Assembly (NCBI GenBank): GCA_905236815.1
Contig: CAJOPE010000109.1
Location: 1 to 43,223 of the forward strand
DNA from: an uncultured Prevotella sp.
Lineage (GTDB): Bacteria > Bacteroidota > Bacteroidia > Bacteroidales > Bacteroidaceae
DNA: 43,223 bases
Direction of reading: 5' to 3'
Position numbers and translations under genes: made by a program. Below the pieces are notes generated by a model, which ran no database searches, was not told the DNA's origin, and saw only the letters and a program-made list of their open reading frames with translations. Of this stretch, positions 22,476 to 29,904 are shown piece after piece (the first letter of the stretch is position 1; every line of letters begins with the position of its first letter).

Positions 22476-22563
22476 ATCTCAGAGGCAAAGGAGTTGCATC
22501 TTCGATGTGTCTTAGTTATATCTTCGATGTGCCTTAGATGCCTCTTCGAGGTGTCTTTGTTGT
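22476..22563. repeat. Tandem array, four 22-bp units
   Basis: Units start at 22476 (decayed), 22498, 22520 and 22542. The last three share the core TCTTCGAKGTG followed by a CTTAG/CTTTG half. The spacing is exactly 22 bp. Confidence 0.75.
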
Positions 22564-22679
22564 GGCTACATGCGATATGTCTTTTTAGAAAATATTATCC
22601 CTTGAAGAGAATGAGAAAAACAAATGGTAATAAATCCATTTATCTCCCCTTTACATTTTGTTTTTCGATTATTTTTTTC

Positions 22680-22687
22680 TAATTTTG
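22680..22687 (+). promoter_or_regulatory. Promoter of menaquinone operon (TAATTTTG)
   Basis: Plus-strand TAnnTTTG box with a TTG at 22658-22660, 19 bp upstream, matching the Bacteroidota -33/-7 arrangement. The leader to the ATG at 22712 is about 20 nt. Confidence 0.65.
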
Positions 22688-22711
22688 CAGTAAATCTAAT
22701 GTACGATAGAA

Positions 22712-23128
22712 ATGGATATTGAAGCACAGAAGAAAATAATAGAAAGCCAAGACGGATTGTCAAATACACTCGGAATGGAGTTTATCTCCACTCCTGAGCC
22801 AGATACGTTGATGGCGAAAATGAAAGTCAATGATAAGAACAAGCAGATTTTCGGATTCCTGAGCGGTGGTGCCACCCTCGCACTTGCCGAGAATGTGGCA
22901 GGCGTGGGCAGTATGTCAATTTGCCCGGGAAAGATCTGTGTAGGCATCAATGTTAGTGGAAATCATGTGAAAGCTGTGATGATGGGCGATACTGTTACCG
23001 CCTATGGACATCTGCAGCATAAGGGTCGCACCTTGCACGAGTGGCAGGTGGATATTCGAAATAATGAGGGCGAATTGATCTCAACGGTCCATGTCACCAA
23101 TTATGTGATTAACGCCCGCACGAAATAA
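22712..23128 (+). CDS. menI: Hotdog-fold thioesterase, probable DHNA-CoA hydrolase
   Basis: A 138-aa PaaI/YdiI-type single hotdog domain. The substrate loop reads FGFLSGGATLALAENVAG, where Glu of LAEN is the expected catalytic residue and Ser replaces the His of the more common HGG. The family hydrolyses acyl-CoAs. Being the first gene of a menaquinone operon, and overlapping menF by one base (TAATG), it very likely releases 1,4-dihydroxy-2-naphthoate from its CoA ester after MenB. The name rests on context plus fold, not on a specific residue signature. Confidence 0.8.
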   Translation: MDIEAQKKIIESQDGLSNTLGMEFISTPEPDTLMAKMKVNDKNKQIFGFLSGGATLALAENVAGVGSMSICPGKICVGINVSGNHVKAVMMGDTVTAYGHLQHKGRTLHEWQVDIRNNEGELISTVHVTNYVINARTK

Positions 23129-24252
23129 TGCAGAACTACGCTATCTATCGACTTCCGTTTGAAGACCATTTCACCTTGCTCCATCAGAGTAAGGGCCAAC
23201 CACTCGTGGTGAATTCCATCGCCGAACTGAGTGGTAAGGAAGGCTTCGTATTTGCTCCTTTCGAGCAAAGCGAGGAGTGCCCGATTGTGCTGATCGAACC
23301 TGATGAAATCGATATCTGTGGATTGGATGCTTTCTCCCCACAAACAGAAAGTGTATTACCAGAAATCGATGATGCAGCGGCGAAGGAAAGCTATGCGCTT
23401 GATTTTGAGAAATTCCATCAGCAGTTGGTGGAGAATAAGTTTTCCAAGATCGTGTTGGCAAGAATTCAAAATATCGGGCAGGTATCGGCAATGGCTCTGA
23501 ATGATCTGGAACGTCTCTTTGTGAAGGCTTGTGAGATGTATCCAAGAATGTTTATTGCTTTGGTATCTGCCGAATTATCAGGTACTTGGCTGATGGCAAC
23601 TCCTGAGATCCTTTTGGATGGCAAGGAAGGCGAATGGCATACGATGGCGCTTGCCGGAACACAGAGTGTGGAGGAGGCCTGGAAACTTTATCAGGTGAAA
23701 CAGCAGTTCCATCAGCGGCCTGTAGATGATACTTCGGATGATAAATGGCTGCAACAGGTGGAATGGTCGCAGAAGAATATCGAGGAGCAACGCTATGTGG
23801 CTTCCTATATCACAAACTGTCTGGAGAAATTTGCCGATGAATTCAAGGAGAATGGTCCTTATACGGTAAGGGCTGGCAATCTGGTTCATCTAAGAAGTGA
23901 CTTTACTTTTTCGATGAAATCGGATGAACATATAGGTGATGTATTGGATATTCTTCATCCAACGCCTGCAGTATGTGGTATTCCGAAGGAAAACACCCGA
24001 CAGTTTATTCTGGAGAATGAACATTCGCCAAGAAAATATTATTCGGGCTTCTGTGGTCCTCTTGCAATGGAGGGGGAAACACATCTGTATGTATCCCTGC
24101 GTTGTATGGAGATTCTCGATAAGCAGTTCTGTCTGCATGCAGGTGGCGGCTTACTGAAAGATTCCACTTTGCAGAACGAATGGCATGAAACTTGCGAGAA
24201 GATGAAGACGATGCGAGCCTTGATAGATGATCAAAAAAATAAACGAAACTAG
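23128..24252 (+). CDS. menF: Isochorismate synthase
   Basis: A 374-aa chorismate-utilising enzyme that converts chorismate to isochorismate, the entry step of the classical menaquinone route. Conserved parts are FSKIVLARI (general-base Lys), MATPEILL followed by LAGTQ, the HPTPAVCGIPKE box and YYSGFCGPL followed by LHAGGGL. The N-terminal 80 residues are divergent, as usual in this family. The gene is flanked by menI (1-nt overlap) and menD (2-nt gap). Confidence 0.92.
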   Translation: MQNYAIYRLPFEDHFTLLHQSKGQPLVVNSIAELSGKEGFVFAPFEQSEECPIVLIEPDEIDICGLDAFSPQTESVLPEIDDAAAKESYALDFEKFHQQLVENKFSKIVLARIQNIGQVSAMALNDLERLFVKACEMYPRMFIALVSAELSGTWLMATPEILLDGKEGEWHTMALAGTQSVEEAWKLYQVKQQFHQRPVDDTSDDKWLQQVEWSQKNIEEQRYVASYITNCLEKFADEFKENGPYTVRAGNLVHLRSDFTFSMKSDEHIGDVLDILHPTPAVCGIPKENTRQFILENEHSPRKYYSGFCGPLAMEGETHLYVSLRCMEILDKQFCLHAGGGLLKDSTLQNEWHETCEKMKTMRALIDDQKNKRN

Positions 24253-24254
24253 CA

Positions 24255-25913
24255 ATGTATTCAAATAAAATAAATGTAAATATCCTTACGAATTTACTGC
24301 TTCAACATGGCATTCATCATGCGGTGGTTTGTCCTGGAAGCAGAAATTCACCTATAGTTCATAATTTGAATGAATGTGAGGATATTCAGTGCTATCCTGT
24401 TACGGATGAGCGAAGTGCAGGCTTCTTTGCCTTGGGAATTGCTCAGACAAAGAATGAGCCTGTGGTGGTTTGTGTTACCTCTGGATCGGCGCTTCTCAAT
24501 GTGGCACCTGCAGTTGCTGAGGCTTACTATCAGCATCTTCCGCTCATCGTGATCTCTGCTGACCGTCCTCAGCAGTGGATTGGTCAGTTGGATGGTCAGA
24601 CGATGGTACAACCGAATGCTTTGCAGAATTTTGTTCGAAAAACTGTTACCTTGCCTGAGCCTCATGATGAACAGGAACGATGGCATTGCAATCGATTGGT
24701 GAATGAAGCTTTGTTGGAAGTGGAGCATCGTGGTAAAGGTCCGGTACATATCAATGTACCTATCACAGAACCACTCTATGAATATACGGTAGAGCAAATT
24801 CCTCAAGAACGGAAGATAACATTGGAAGATTCGCAAAGCCCTTGTTTGAGCAATCGTTTCAAGGAGAGTCTGCAAAATGCTACTCGTCCGTTGATTGTGA
24901 TAGGACAGGTCAATCCGTTGACAGAAATCCAGCTCGAGGATAGAAAAATTACTATTGCGAAACTCATCGATGCATTAAAGGAGAAATTCACGATTCTGTA
25001 TGGGCCACTTTCGGGTTATAATGCCCCAATACTCGATCTCCTGTTGGAGAGCGACGAGATAGGTTCTTTGAATCCCGACCTTATCGTATATTTGGGGGGA
25101 ACACTGGTAAGCAAGAAGGTAAAGGCCTATCTTCGAACAGTGGAATGTGAAAATATCTGGATGGTAAATCCAGAGGGCAGGGTAGAGGATGTCACTATGC
25201 GTGCCACCCATATTCTGGAAACATCAGCAGAGAACTTCTTGCAAGCCCTATATCAGATGGATTTGCAAATCGACAATACAGGATATCATACCGCTTGGAA
25301 GTCGCTTATAAATAAGGTTTCTTTCGGCATAGAAGAATATGAACCAGCCTATTCCGAGATGGCTGTGGTGAAATATTTCGCAGAGCAGCTGGAGGATATG
25401 GACTATGACTATCAGGTGCATTATGCCAATAGCAGTGCTGTTCGATTGGCTAATTTCTATGCCTACAACCCTGTATTCTGTAATCGAGGCATCAATGGCA
25501 TAGAGGGATGTATTAGTACGGCAGCGGGCATGTCGGCAGCAACCTCGGATATAGTCTTCTGCATCACAGGCGACCTTGCCTTCTTCTACGATCAGAATGC
25601 GTTGTGGAACAAGAATCTGAAGGGCAATCTCCGCATCATCATTCTGAATAATGGCGAGGGAAGCATCTTCGAGCGATTTGATGGCTTGAAGCAGAGTGAG
25701 GCCAAGGATATGGTAGTAGGCACACATAAAAGCAAGGCCGATGGCATCTGCGCCCAGAATGATTGTGGCTATCTAAAGGCAACAAATCTACAGGAAATGC
25801 AGTTGGGCATCGTTCAACTGATGACGATGGATACAAACCGTCCAATAGTGCTGGAGGTCTTCACAGATGCCCAGACGGACGACAAAGTATTGCGGGAAAT
25901 ACATAGTATCTAA
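24255..25913 (+). CDS. menD: 2-succinyl-5-enolpyruvyl-6-hydroxy-3-cyclohexene-1-carboxylate synthase
   Basis: A 552-aa thiamine-diphosphate enzyme joining isochorismate and 2-oxoglutarate to give SEPHCHC. The N-terminal pyrimidine-binding domain has CPGSRNSPIVH and VTDERSAGFFALGIAQ with the key Glu. The C-terminal pyrophosphate domain has GDLAFFYDQNAL followed by RIIILNNGEG, the GDx...NN diphosphate/Mg motif. The length is typical. It is followed by a 210-bp gap filled with the AT-rich palindromic repeat before menB, while it nearly touches menF upstream. Confidence 0.96.
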   Translation: MYSNKINVNILTNLLLQHGIHHAVVCPGSRNSPIVHNLNECEDIQCYPVTDERSAGFFALGIAQTKNEPVVVCVTSGSALLNVAPAVAEAYYQHLPLIVISADRPQQWIGQLDGQTMVQPNALQNFVRKTVTLPEPHDEQERWHCNRLVNEALLEVEHRGKGPVHINVPITEPLYEYTVEQIPQERKITLEDSQSPCLSNRFKESLQNATRPLIVIGQVNPLTEIQLEDRKITIAKLIDALKEKFTILYGPLSGYNAPILDLLLESDEIGSLNPDLIVYLGGTLVSKKVKAYLRTVECENIWMVNPEGRVEDVTMRATHILETSAENFLQALYQMDLQIDNTGYHTAWKSLINKVSFGIEEYEPAYSEMAVVKYFAEQLEDMDYDYQVHYANSSAVRLANFYAYNPVFCNRGINGIEGCISTAAGMSAATSDIVFCITGDLAFFYDQNALWNKNLKGNLRIIILNNGEGSIFERFDGLKQSEAKDMVVGTHKSKADGICAQNDCGYLKATNLQEMQLGIVQLMTMDTNRPIVLEVFTDAQTDDKVLREIHSI

Positions 25914-26124
25914 TTCGGATACATAGTAATTATTAAATACATAGTAACTATTTTAGACATAGTAACATAATAACATAAGAGTTTTAACATAGGCTTATAA
26001 TATTATGTGAGGTGGATAAATGATATGTTATAAAAATATGTTTTTATGTTACTAAAATAATTACTATGTCAAAGAAAGTGATTATGTATAAAGAAGAAAG
26101 TTAATACGTAAAAAAATAGATAAT
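25914..26124. repeat. AT-rich palindromic element, copy 1 (menD-menB gap)
   Basis: The core element spans 25956-26070. Its left arm (25956-25977) is identical to that of copies 2 and 4. The right arm starts at 26037 and carries a 12-bp insertion before its terminal ATGTC. Upstream of it the ACATAGTAA motif recurs at 18-bp spacing (25921, 25939, 25957). The central ACATAGGCTTATAATATTATGTGA is shared with copies 3 and 4, apart from a G-to-A change in each at different sites. Confidence 0.85.
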
Positions 26125-26955
26125 ATGGCAGAAAAAAGAGAATGGAAACCCATAGCAGGTTTCGACTTTAAAGAGATACTTTTCGAAGAGTATAATCATA
26201 TTGCGAAGATCACCATCAATCGTCCTCGCTATCGCAATGCCTTCACTCCATTAACCGTATGGGAGATGAGTCAGGCTTTCACTTATTGTCGTGACCAATT
26301 GGATATTCGAGTTATTATCCTGACAGGTGCAGGTGATATGGCCTTCTGTTCAGGTGGTGATATGAATGTGAAGGGTAGAGGTGGCTACATCGGCAATGAT
26401 GGTGTGCCAAGACTGAATGTGCTGGATGTGCAGATGCAGATTCGCAGAATGCCAAAGCCTGTTATCGCTATGGTAAATGGTTATGCTATTGGTGGTGGAC
26501 ATGTGTTGCATGTAGTCTGCGACCTTACCATTGCCAGCGAGAATGCCAAGTTTGGACAGACGGGTCCTAAGGTCGGCAGTTTCGATGCTGGTTTGGGAGC
26601 TTCCTATCTGGCAAGAATCGTAGGACAGAAGAAGGCTCGTGAGATATGGTTCCTCTGCAAGCAGTATACTGCGGCCGAGGCAGAGCAGATGGGATTAGTA
26701 AACAAGGTGGTACCATTCGATCAGTTGGAGGATACCTGCGTAGAGTGGGCTGAAATCATGATGGAACGCAGTCCGTTGGCCTTGAGAATGATGAAGGCCG
26801 GCTTCAATGCCGAACTCGATGGTCAGGCTGGTATCCAGGAACTTGCAGGCGACTGTACCATGCTCTACTATACCCTCGATGAGGCACAAGAAGGCGGCAA
26901 GGCCTTCCTCGAAAAGAGAAAGCCAGACTTCGATAAATATCCTCAGTTCCCTTAA
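26125..26955 (+). CDS. menB: 1,4-dihydroxy-2-naphthoyl-CoA synthase
   Basis: A 276-aa crotonase-fold enzyme that cyclises o-succinylbenzoyl-CoA to DHNA-CoA. Diagnostic parts are [37 protein letters not shown] (oxyanion hole) and [21 protein letters not shown], which are specific to MenB within the superfamily. It is full length. AT-rich palindromic repeats lie on both sides (copies 1 and 2). Confidence 0.96.
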   Translation: MAEKREWKPIAGFDFKEILFEEYNHIAKITINRPRYRNAFTPLTVWEMSQAFTYCRDQLDIRVIILTGAGDMAFCSGGDMNVKGRGGYIGNDGVPRLNVLDVQMQIRRMPKPVIAMVNGYAIGGGHVLHVVCDLTIASENAKFGQTGPKVGSFDAGLGASYLARIVGQKKAREIWFLCKQYTAAEAEQMGLVNKVVPFDQLEDTCVEWAEIMMERSPLALRMMKAGFNAELDGQAGIQELAGDCTMLYYTLDEAQEGGKAFLEKRKPDFDKYPQFP

Positions 26956-26977
26956 AATACAGAGTAACTGGTTCAAA

Positions 26978-27031
26978 GACATAGTAACATAATAACATAT
27001 TTATTTTAACATATCAAATTTGCTTATTATA
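26978..27031. repeat. AT-rich palindromic element, copy 2 (left half only)
   Basis: A left arm (26978-26999) identical to copies 1 and 4, followed by a shared TTTTAACATA stretch, then divergence just before the GxxExxY gene at 27043. No matching right arm follows directly. The gene therefore looks embedded in, or joined to, a broken copy. Confidence 0.75.
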
Positions 27032-27042
27032 GGGGATTTTGA

Positions 27043-27423
27043 ATGGATATAAATGAATTGATAAAGACAATTATGGATAGTGTGAAGACTATTCGAAGGC
27101 AACTAGGTCCTGGTTATCTGGAGAGTGTTTACAAGAATGCTATGATTGTTGAATTAAGGAAAAGAAATATTTCATACGAAGTAGAGCGCCCTATTAGAGT
27201 ACTTTATGATAATGTTGTAGTTGGTGAGTTCAAGGCTGATATCATAGTTGAAAATCGTTTGATATTAGAGTTGAAAGCTATTCAATCTCTTTGTGTTGCT
27301 AATGAGATACAGTTAGTTAATTATCTTACAGCTACGGGTATTGATGATGGATTGCTTATAAATTTTGGCTCACCACAATTACAATTTAAACGAAAATATA
27401 GAATTTATACGAAACAGTTTTGA
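27043..27423 (+). CDS. GxxExxY family protein (PD-(D/E)XK nuclease-like)
   Basis: A 126-aa single-domain protein. The naming motif GYLESVY is at 24-30. The probable nuclease core is GEFKADIIVENRLILELKA, with Asp66 and the E-x-K pair Glu76 and Lys78. The family is widespread and functionally uncharacterised; a nuclease role is inferred from fold and motif. It has no role in menaquinone synthesis, yet sits inside that operon with palindromic element halves or copies on both sides, so it is most likely an insertion travelling with the repeat. Codon and base use look more AT-rich than menB and menC. Confidence 0.88.
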   Translation: MDINELIKTIMDSVKTIRRQLGPGYLESVYKNAMIVELRKRNISYEVERPIRVLYDNVVVGEFKADIIVENRLILELKAIQSLCVANEIQLVNYLTATGIDDGLLINFGSPQLQFKRKYRIYTKQF

Positions 27424-27608
27424 TACAAAGTAACTATAGACACAATAACTGGCAAATACATAGTAATTTTATAGACATCGTAACATAATAACATACGAGT
27501 TTTAACATAGGCTTAAAATATTATGTGAGGTGGATAAACGATATGTTATAAAAATATGTTATTATGTTACTATGTCTTTGACAGTTACTATGTATATAGG
27601 AGGTTAAT
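27424..27608. repeat. AT-rich palindromic element, copy 3 (GxxExxY-menC gap)
   Basis: Core of 103 bp (27474-27576): 22-bp arms at 27474-27495 and 27555-27576, complementary except one base. Several AGTAACT-type motifs precede it. The downstream flank (CTTTGACAGTTACTATGTAT) recurs in part behind copy 4. A clear Shine-Dalgarno sequence, AGGAGG, lies at 27599-27604, just before the menC ATG, which is unusual in this sequence. Confidence 0.88.
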
Positions 27609-28655
27609 ATGTATAAAATAGATATAGAGGAGAAAACTCTCCATTTCAAGCAGCCTGCTGGCACTTCGCGAGGTGTATATACTACTCGTCATTCTTATTA
27701 TCTTACTCTGTCGAATGAGGAAGAGAAGCCTGGGGTGAAGGGTATTGGTGAGTGTGCAACCTTGCCCGACCTGTCTTGTGATACAATGTCAAGTGATGCT
27801 GAATACGAGAAGACCTTACGGGCTTTCTGTCAGATGTTTGAGCAGATGGGAAGTATTCCTTACGAAATGATGCGACCTTACCCTTCAATGCTGTTTGGTT
27901 TAGAGTCGGCATTGGCACAATATCAGACTGGTGGTTCTTCTGCGCTTTTCGATACTCCATTCGGACGAGGGGAAGAAGGCATCACCATCAATGGATTGGT
28001 GTGGATGGGTACTTTTGAGGAGATGTATGCTCGTTTGGAGGAAAAACTCAAGCAAGGTTTCCATTGCGTAAAATTGAAAATTGGAGCCATCGATTTCGAG
28101 AAGGAGCTCGACTTGGTAAAGCATATTCGAGAAGCCTTTACGAAGGAACAAATCGAATTGCGTGTGGATGCCAATGGCGGATTCACTCCAGAGTATGCGA
28201 TGGCAAGGCTGGAGGCGCTCGCCAAATATGATATTCATTCTATCGAACAGCCTATCAAGCAGCATCAATGGCCAAAAATGGCGGAGCTCTGCAGAAATAG
28301 TCCTTTGCCAATCGCTCTTGATGAAGAGTTGATAGGGGTGAATATGAAAGGTATGAAAGAGGCTTTGCTGGATACAATTCGACCAGCCTATATCATCTTG
28401 AAACCAAGTTTGCATGGTGGTATGTTTGGCAGTAAGGAGTGGATAGATCTTGCAAAAGAAAGAGGCATTGGCAGTTGGATAACCTCAGCTTTGGAAAGTA
28501 ATGTAGGCTTGAATGCTATCGCTCATTTCTGTGCAAAGACCTATGGACCAGCTATCACTATGCCACAAGGCCTAGGCACAGGTCAGCTCTTTACCGATAA
28601 CATCGAAATGCCACTTGAGATCAAAGGAGATAAATTGTGGTATAATACAAAATAA
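27609..28655 (+). CDS. menC: o-Succinylbenzoate synthase
   Basis: A 348-aa enolase-superfamily enzyme that dehydrates SHCHC to o-succinylbenzoate. Catalytic and metal-binding parts seen in order: VKLKIG (K-x-K), RVDANGGF (Asp), SIEQPI (Glu), ALDEEL (Asp/Glu) and ILKPSLHGG (second Lys). The ATG at 27609 follows AGGAGG by a good spacing. AT-rich elements lie on both sides (copies 3 and 4). Confidence 0.94.
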   Translation: MYKIDIEEKTLHFKQPAGTSRGVYTTRHSYYLTLSNEEEKPGVKGIGECATLPDLSCDTMSSDAEYEKTLRAFCQMFEQMGSIPYEMMRPYPSMLFGLESALAQYQTGGSSALFDTPFGRGEEGITINGLVWMGTFEEMYARLEEKLKQGFHCVKLKIGAIDFEKELDLVKHIREAFTKEQIELRVDANGGFTPEYAMARLEALAKYDIHSIEQPIKQHQWPKMAELCRNSPLPIALDEELIGVNMKGMKEALLDTIRPAYIILKPSLHGGMFGSKEWIDLAKERGIGSWITSALESNVGLNAIAHFCAKTYGPAITMPQGLGTGQLFTDNIEMPLEIKGDKLWYNTK

Positions 28656-28702
28656 AAGTTAGTTATACATAGTAAATATTTAAAGACAAAGTAACTATTT
28701 TA

Positions 28703-28805
28703 GACATAGTAACATAATAACATAAGAGGTTTAACATAGGCTTATAATATTATGTGAAGTGGATAAACGATATGTTATAAAAATATGTTATTATGTTACT
28801 ATGTC
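28703..28805. repeat. AT-rich palindromic element, copy 4 (menC-menE gap)
   Basis: 103 bp with perfect 22-bp inverted arms (28703-28724 and 28784-28805). The ACATAGTAA-type motif recurs upstream (28667 and 28685). The last five bases, ATGTC, provide an in-frame start codon for menE. Confidence 0.9.
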
Positions 28806-29859
28806 TTTGATAGATACTATGTATGTAAATGATAGTATGTCTTTAGAAGATTTTTTGCAGGAATGGAACAATAGCAGCGATGTGGTTTTAGTGCACACGT
28901 CGGGCAGTACTGGTAAGCCAAAGCCTATGTGGGCAGAGAAGAAGCGAATGCTGAATTCTGCTCGCATAACCAACGATTTCCTTGGATTAAAGGAAGGCGA
29001 TACCGCCTTACTATGTATGCCACTCGACTATATCGCAGGAAAAATGATGGTTGTACGCTCTATAGAACGAAAGATGCAGTTAATAGCAGAAGAACCATCC
29101 GGCCACCCATTATCTGTAAATACATCCTCCCCTTCGGGGAGGCTTGGTGGGGTTTCTGGTGGGGTTTCTGGTGGAATTTCCCTTGCTGCTATGGTTCCAC
29201 TTCAAGTCTATAATAGTCTGCAAGTGCCAGAGGAGCGTGAGAAACTTCGCTCTATCCAACACTTGCTGATAGGAGGAGGCGCTGTAGATGAGGATATGGC
29301 ACAAGAACTCAAGAACTTCCCAAATTCTGTCTGGAGTACCTATGCCATGACCGAAACCCTGTCGAATATTGCTCTTCGTAGATTGAATGGACCAGAGGCA
29401 AGCGAATGGTATACCCCTTTTGATTCAGTAGGAATCTCCTTGAATGCAGAAGGATGTATTGTTATTGATGCGCCCTTGGTGCACGATGGCATTCTCACAA
29501 CCAACGATCGGGCTGAGTTAAGAACACTTCCAAATGGCAAAGTTCAATTCCGCATTTTAGGAAGAAAAGACAATGTAATCGATAGTGGAGGTATTAAAAT
29601 TCAGATTGAGGAAGTGGAGAAGACCCTCAAGCCATTCCTTTCTGCACCTTATTTGATAACCAAAGCGAAGGATAAAAAATTCGGCGAAACCGTTGTTCTT
29701 CTTACAGAACAAAACGATCTCGCCGAAGTTTCTGAAATATGTATGAATGCTCTGCCTAAATACTGGCAGCCTCATAGATATATACATGTAGATAATATTC
29801 CCCTTACCGAAACTGGTAAACCTGCAAGAGCTAAAGCAATGCAGATTGCCGCAGAATAA
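28801..29859 (+). CDS. menE: o-Succinylbenzoate--CoA ligase (AMP-binding) with repeat-encoded insert
   Basis: A 352-aa adenylate-forming enzyme making OSB-CoA from OSB, ATP and CoA. The P-loop HTSGSTGKPKP is at 32-42; YAMTETLSNIALRR, GRKDNVIDSGGIKIQIEEVE and the C-terminal TETGKPAR with catalytic Lys follow. Residues about 107-125 (TSSPSGRLGGVSGGVSGG) are encoded by a GC-rich palindromic repeat (29123-29175) inserted in frame. The reading from 28801 uses a start codon in AT-rich element copy 4; the family-like N-terminus MSLEDFLQEW begins at 28837, so that may be the native start. It is the last gene of the men operon. Confidence 0.9.
   Translation: MSLIDTMYVNDSMSLEDFLQEWNNSSDVVLVHTSGSTGKPKPMWAEKKRMLNSARITNDFLGLKEGDTALLCMPLDYIAGKMMVVRSIERKMQLIAEEPSGHPLSVNTSSPSGRLGGVSGGVSGGISLAAMVPLQVYNSLQVPEEREKLRSIQHLLIGGGAVDEDMAQELKNFPNSVWSTYAMTETLSNIALRRLNGPEASEWYTPFDSVGISLNAEGCIVIDAPLVHDGILTTNDRAELRTLPNGKVQFRILGRKDNVIDSGGIKIQIEEVEKTLKPFLSAPYLITKAKDKKFGETVVLLTEQNDLAEVSEICMNALPKYWQPHRYIHVDNIPLTETGKPARAKAMQIAAE
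29123..29175. repeat. GC-rich palindrome inserted within menE
   Basis: The first 32 bases (CATCCTCCCCTTCGGGGAGG then CTTGGTGGGGTT) are identical to those at 29861. The hairpin CCTCCCC-TTC-GGGGAGG is followed by two TCTGGTGGGGTT-like direct repeats. It reads as SSPSGRLGGVSGGVSGG in the menE frame. Confidence 0.85.
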
Positions 29860-29860
29860 A

Positions 29861-29904
29861 CATCCTCCCCTTCGGGGAGGCTTGGTGGGGTTCTTGGTGG
29901 GGTT
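29861..29904. repeat. GC-rich palindrome between menE and aroB stops
   Basis: Same 32-bp start as 29123, then CTTGGTGGGGTTA. It begins 2 nt after the menE stop and its end contributes the aroB stop codon (TTA at 29903-29905 on the plus strand). The TTCG-loop hairpin could act as a terminator for both convergent genes. Confidence 0.85.

Larger units (their letters stand above)
21411..22711. other. Gene-free 1.3-kb region rich in repeats
   Basis: Holds the TonB-domain gene promoter, a 21-bp array (about 21547-21610), a large inverted repeat (21635-21957), an orphan promoter with a 26-codon frame (22085-21961), a 22-bp array (22163-22272), a hairpin near 22338-22363 (AGGTGGAA...TTCCACCT), an AT dinucleotide-rich tract (about 22370-22425), another 22-bp array (22476-22563) and the men promoter. 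No protein gene is convincing. Confidence 0.65.

Noticed and set aside
22163..22563. Plasmid-type iterons or a replication origin
   Set aside because: 22-bp direct repeats recall iterons, but there is no rep gene, no DnaA-box cluster, and the arrays differ in sequence and are scattered among housekeeping genes.
29123..29175. menE as a pseudogene because of the repeat insertion
   Set aside because: The insertion keeps the frame and all recognised catalytic motifs remain, so the gene is kept as coding.
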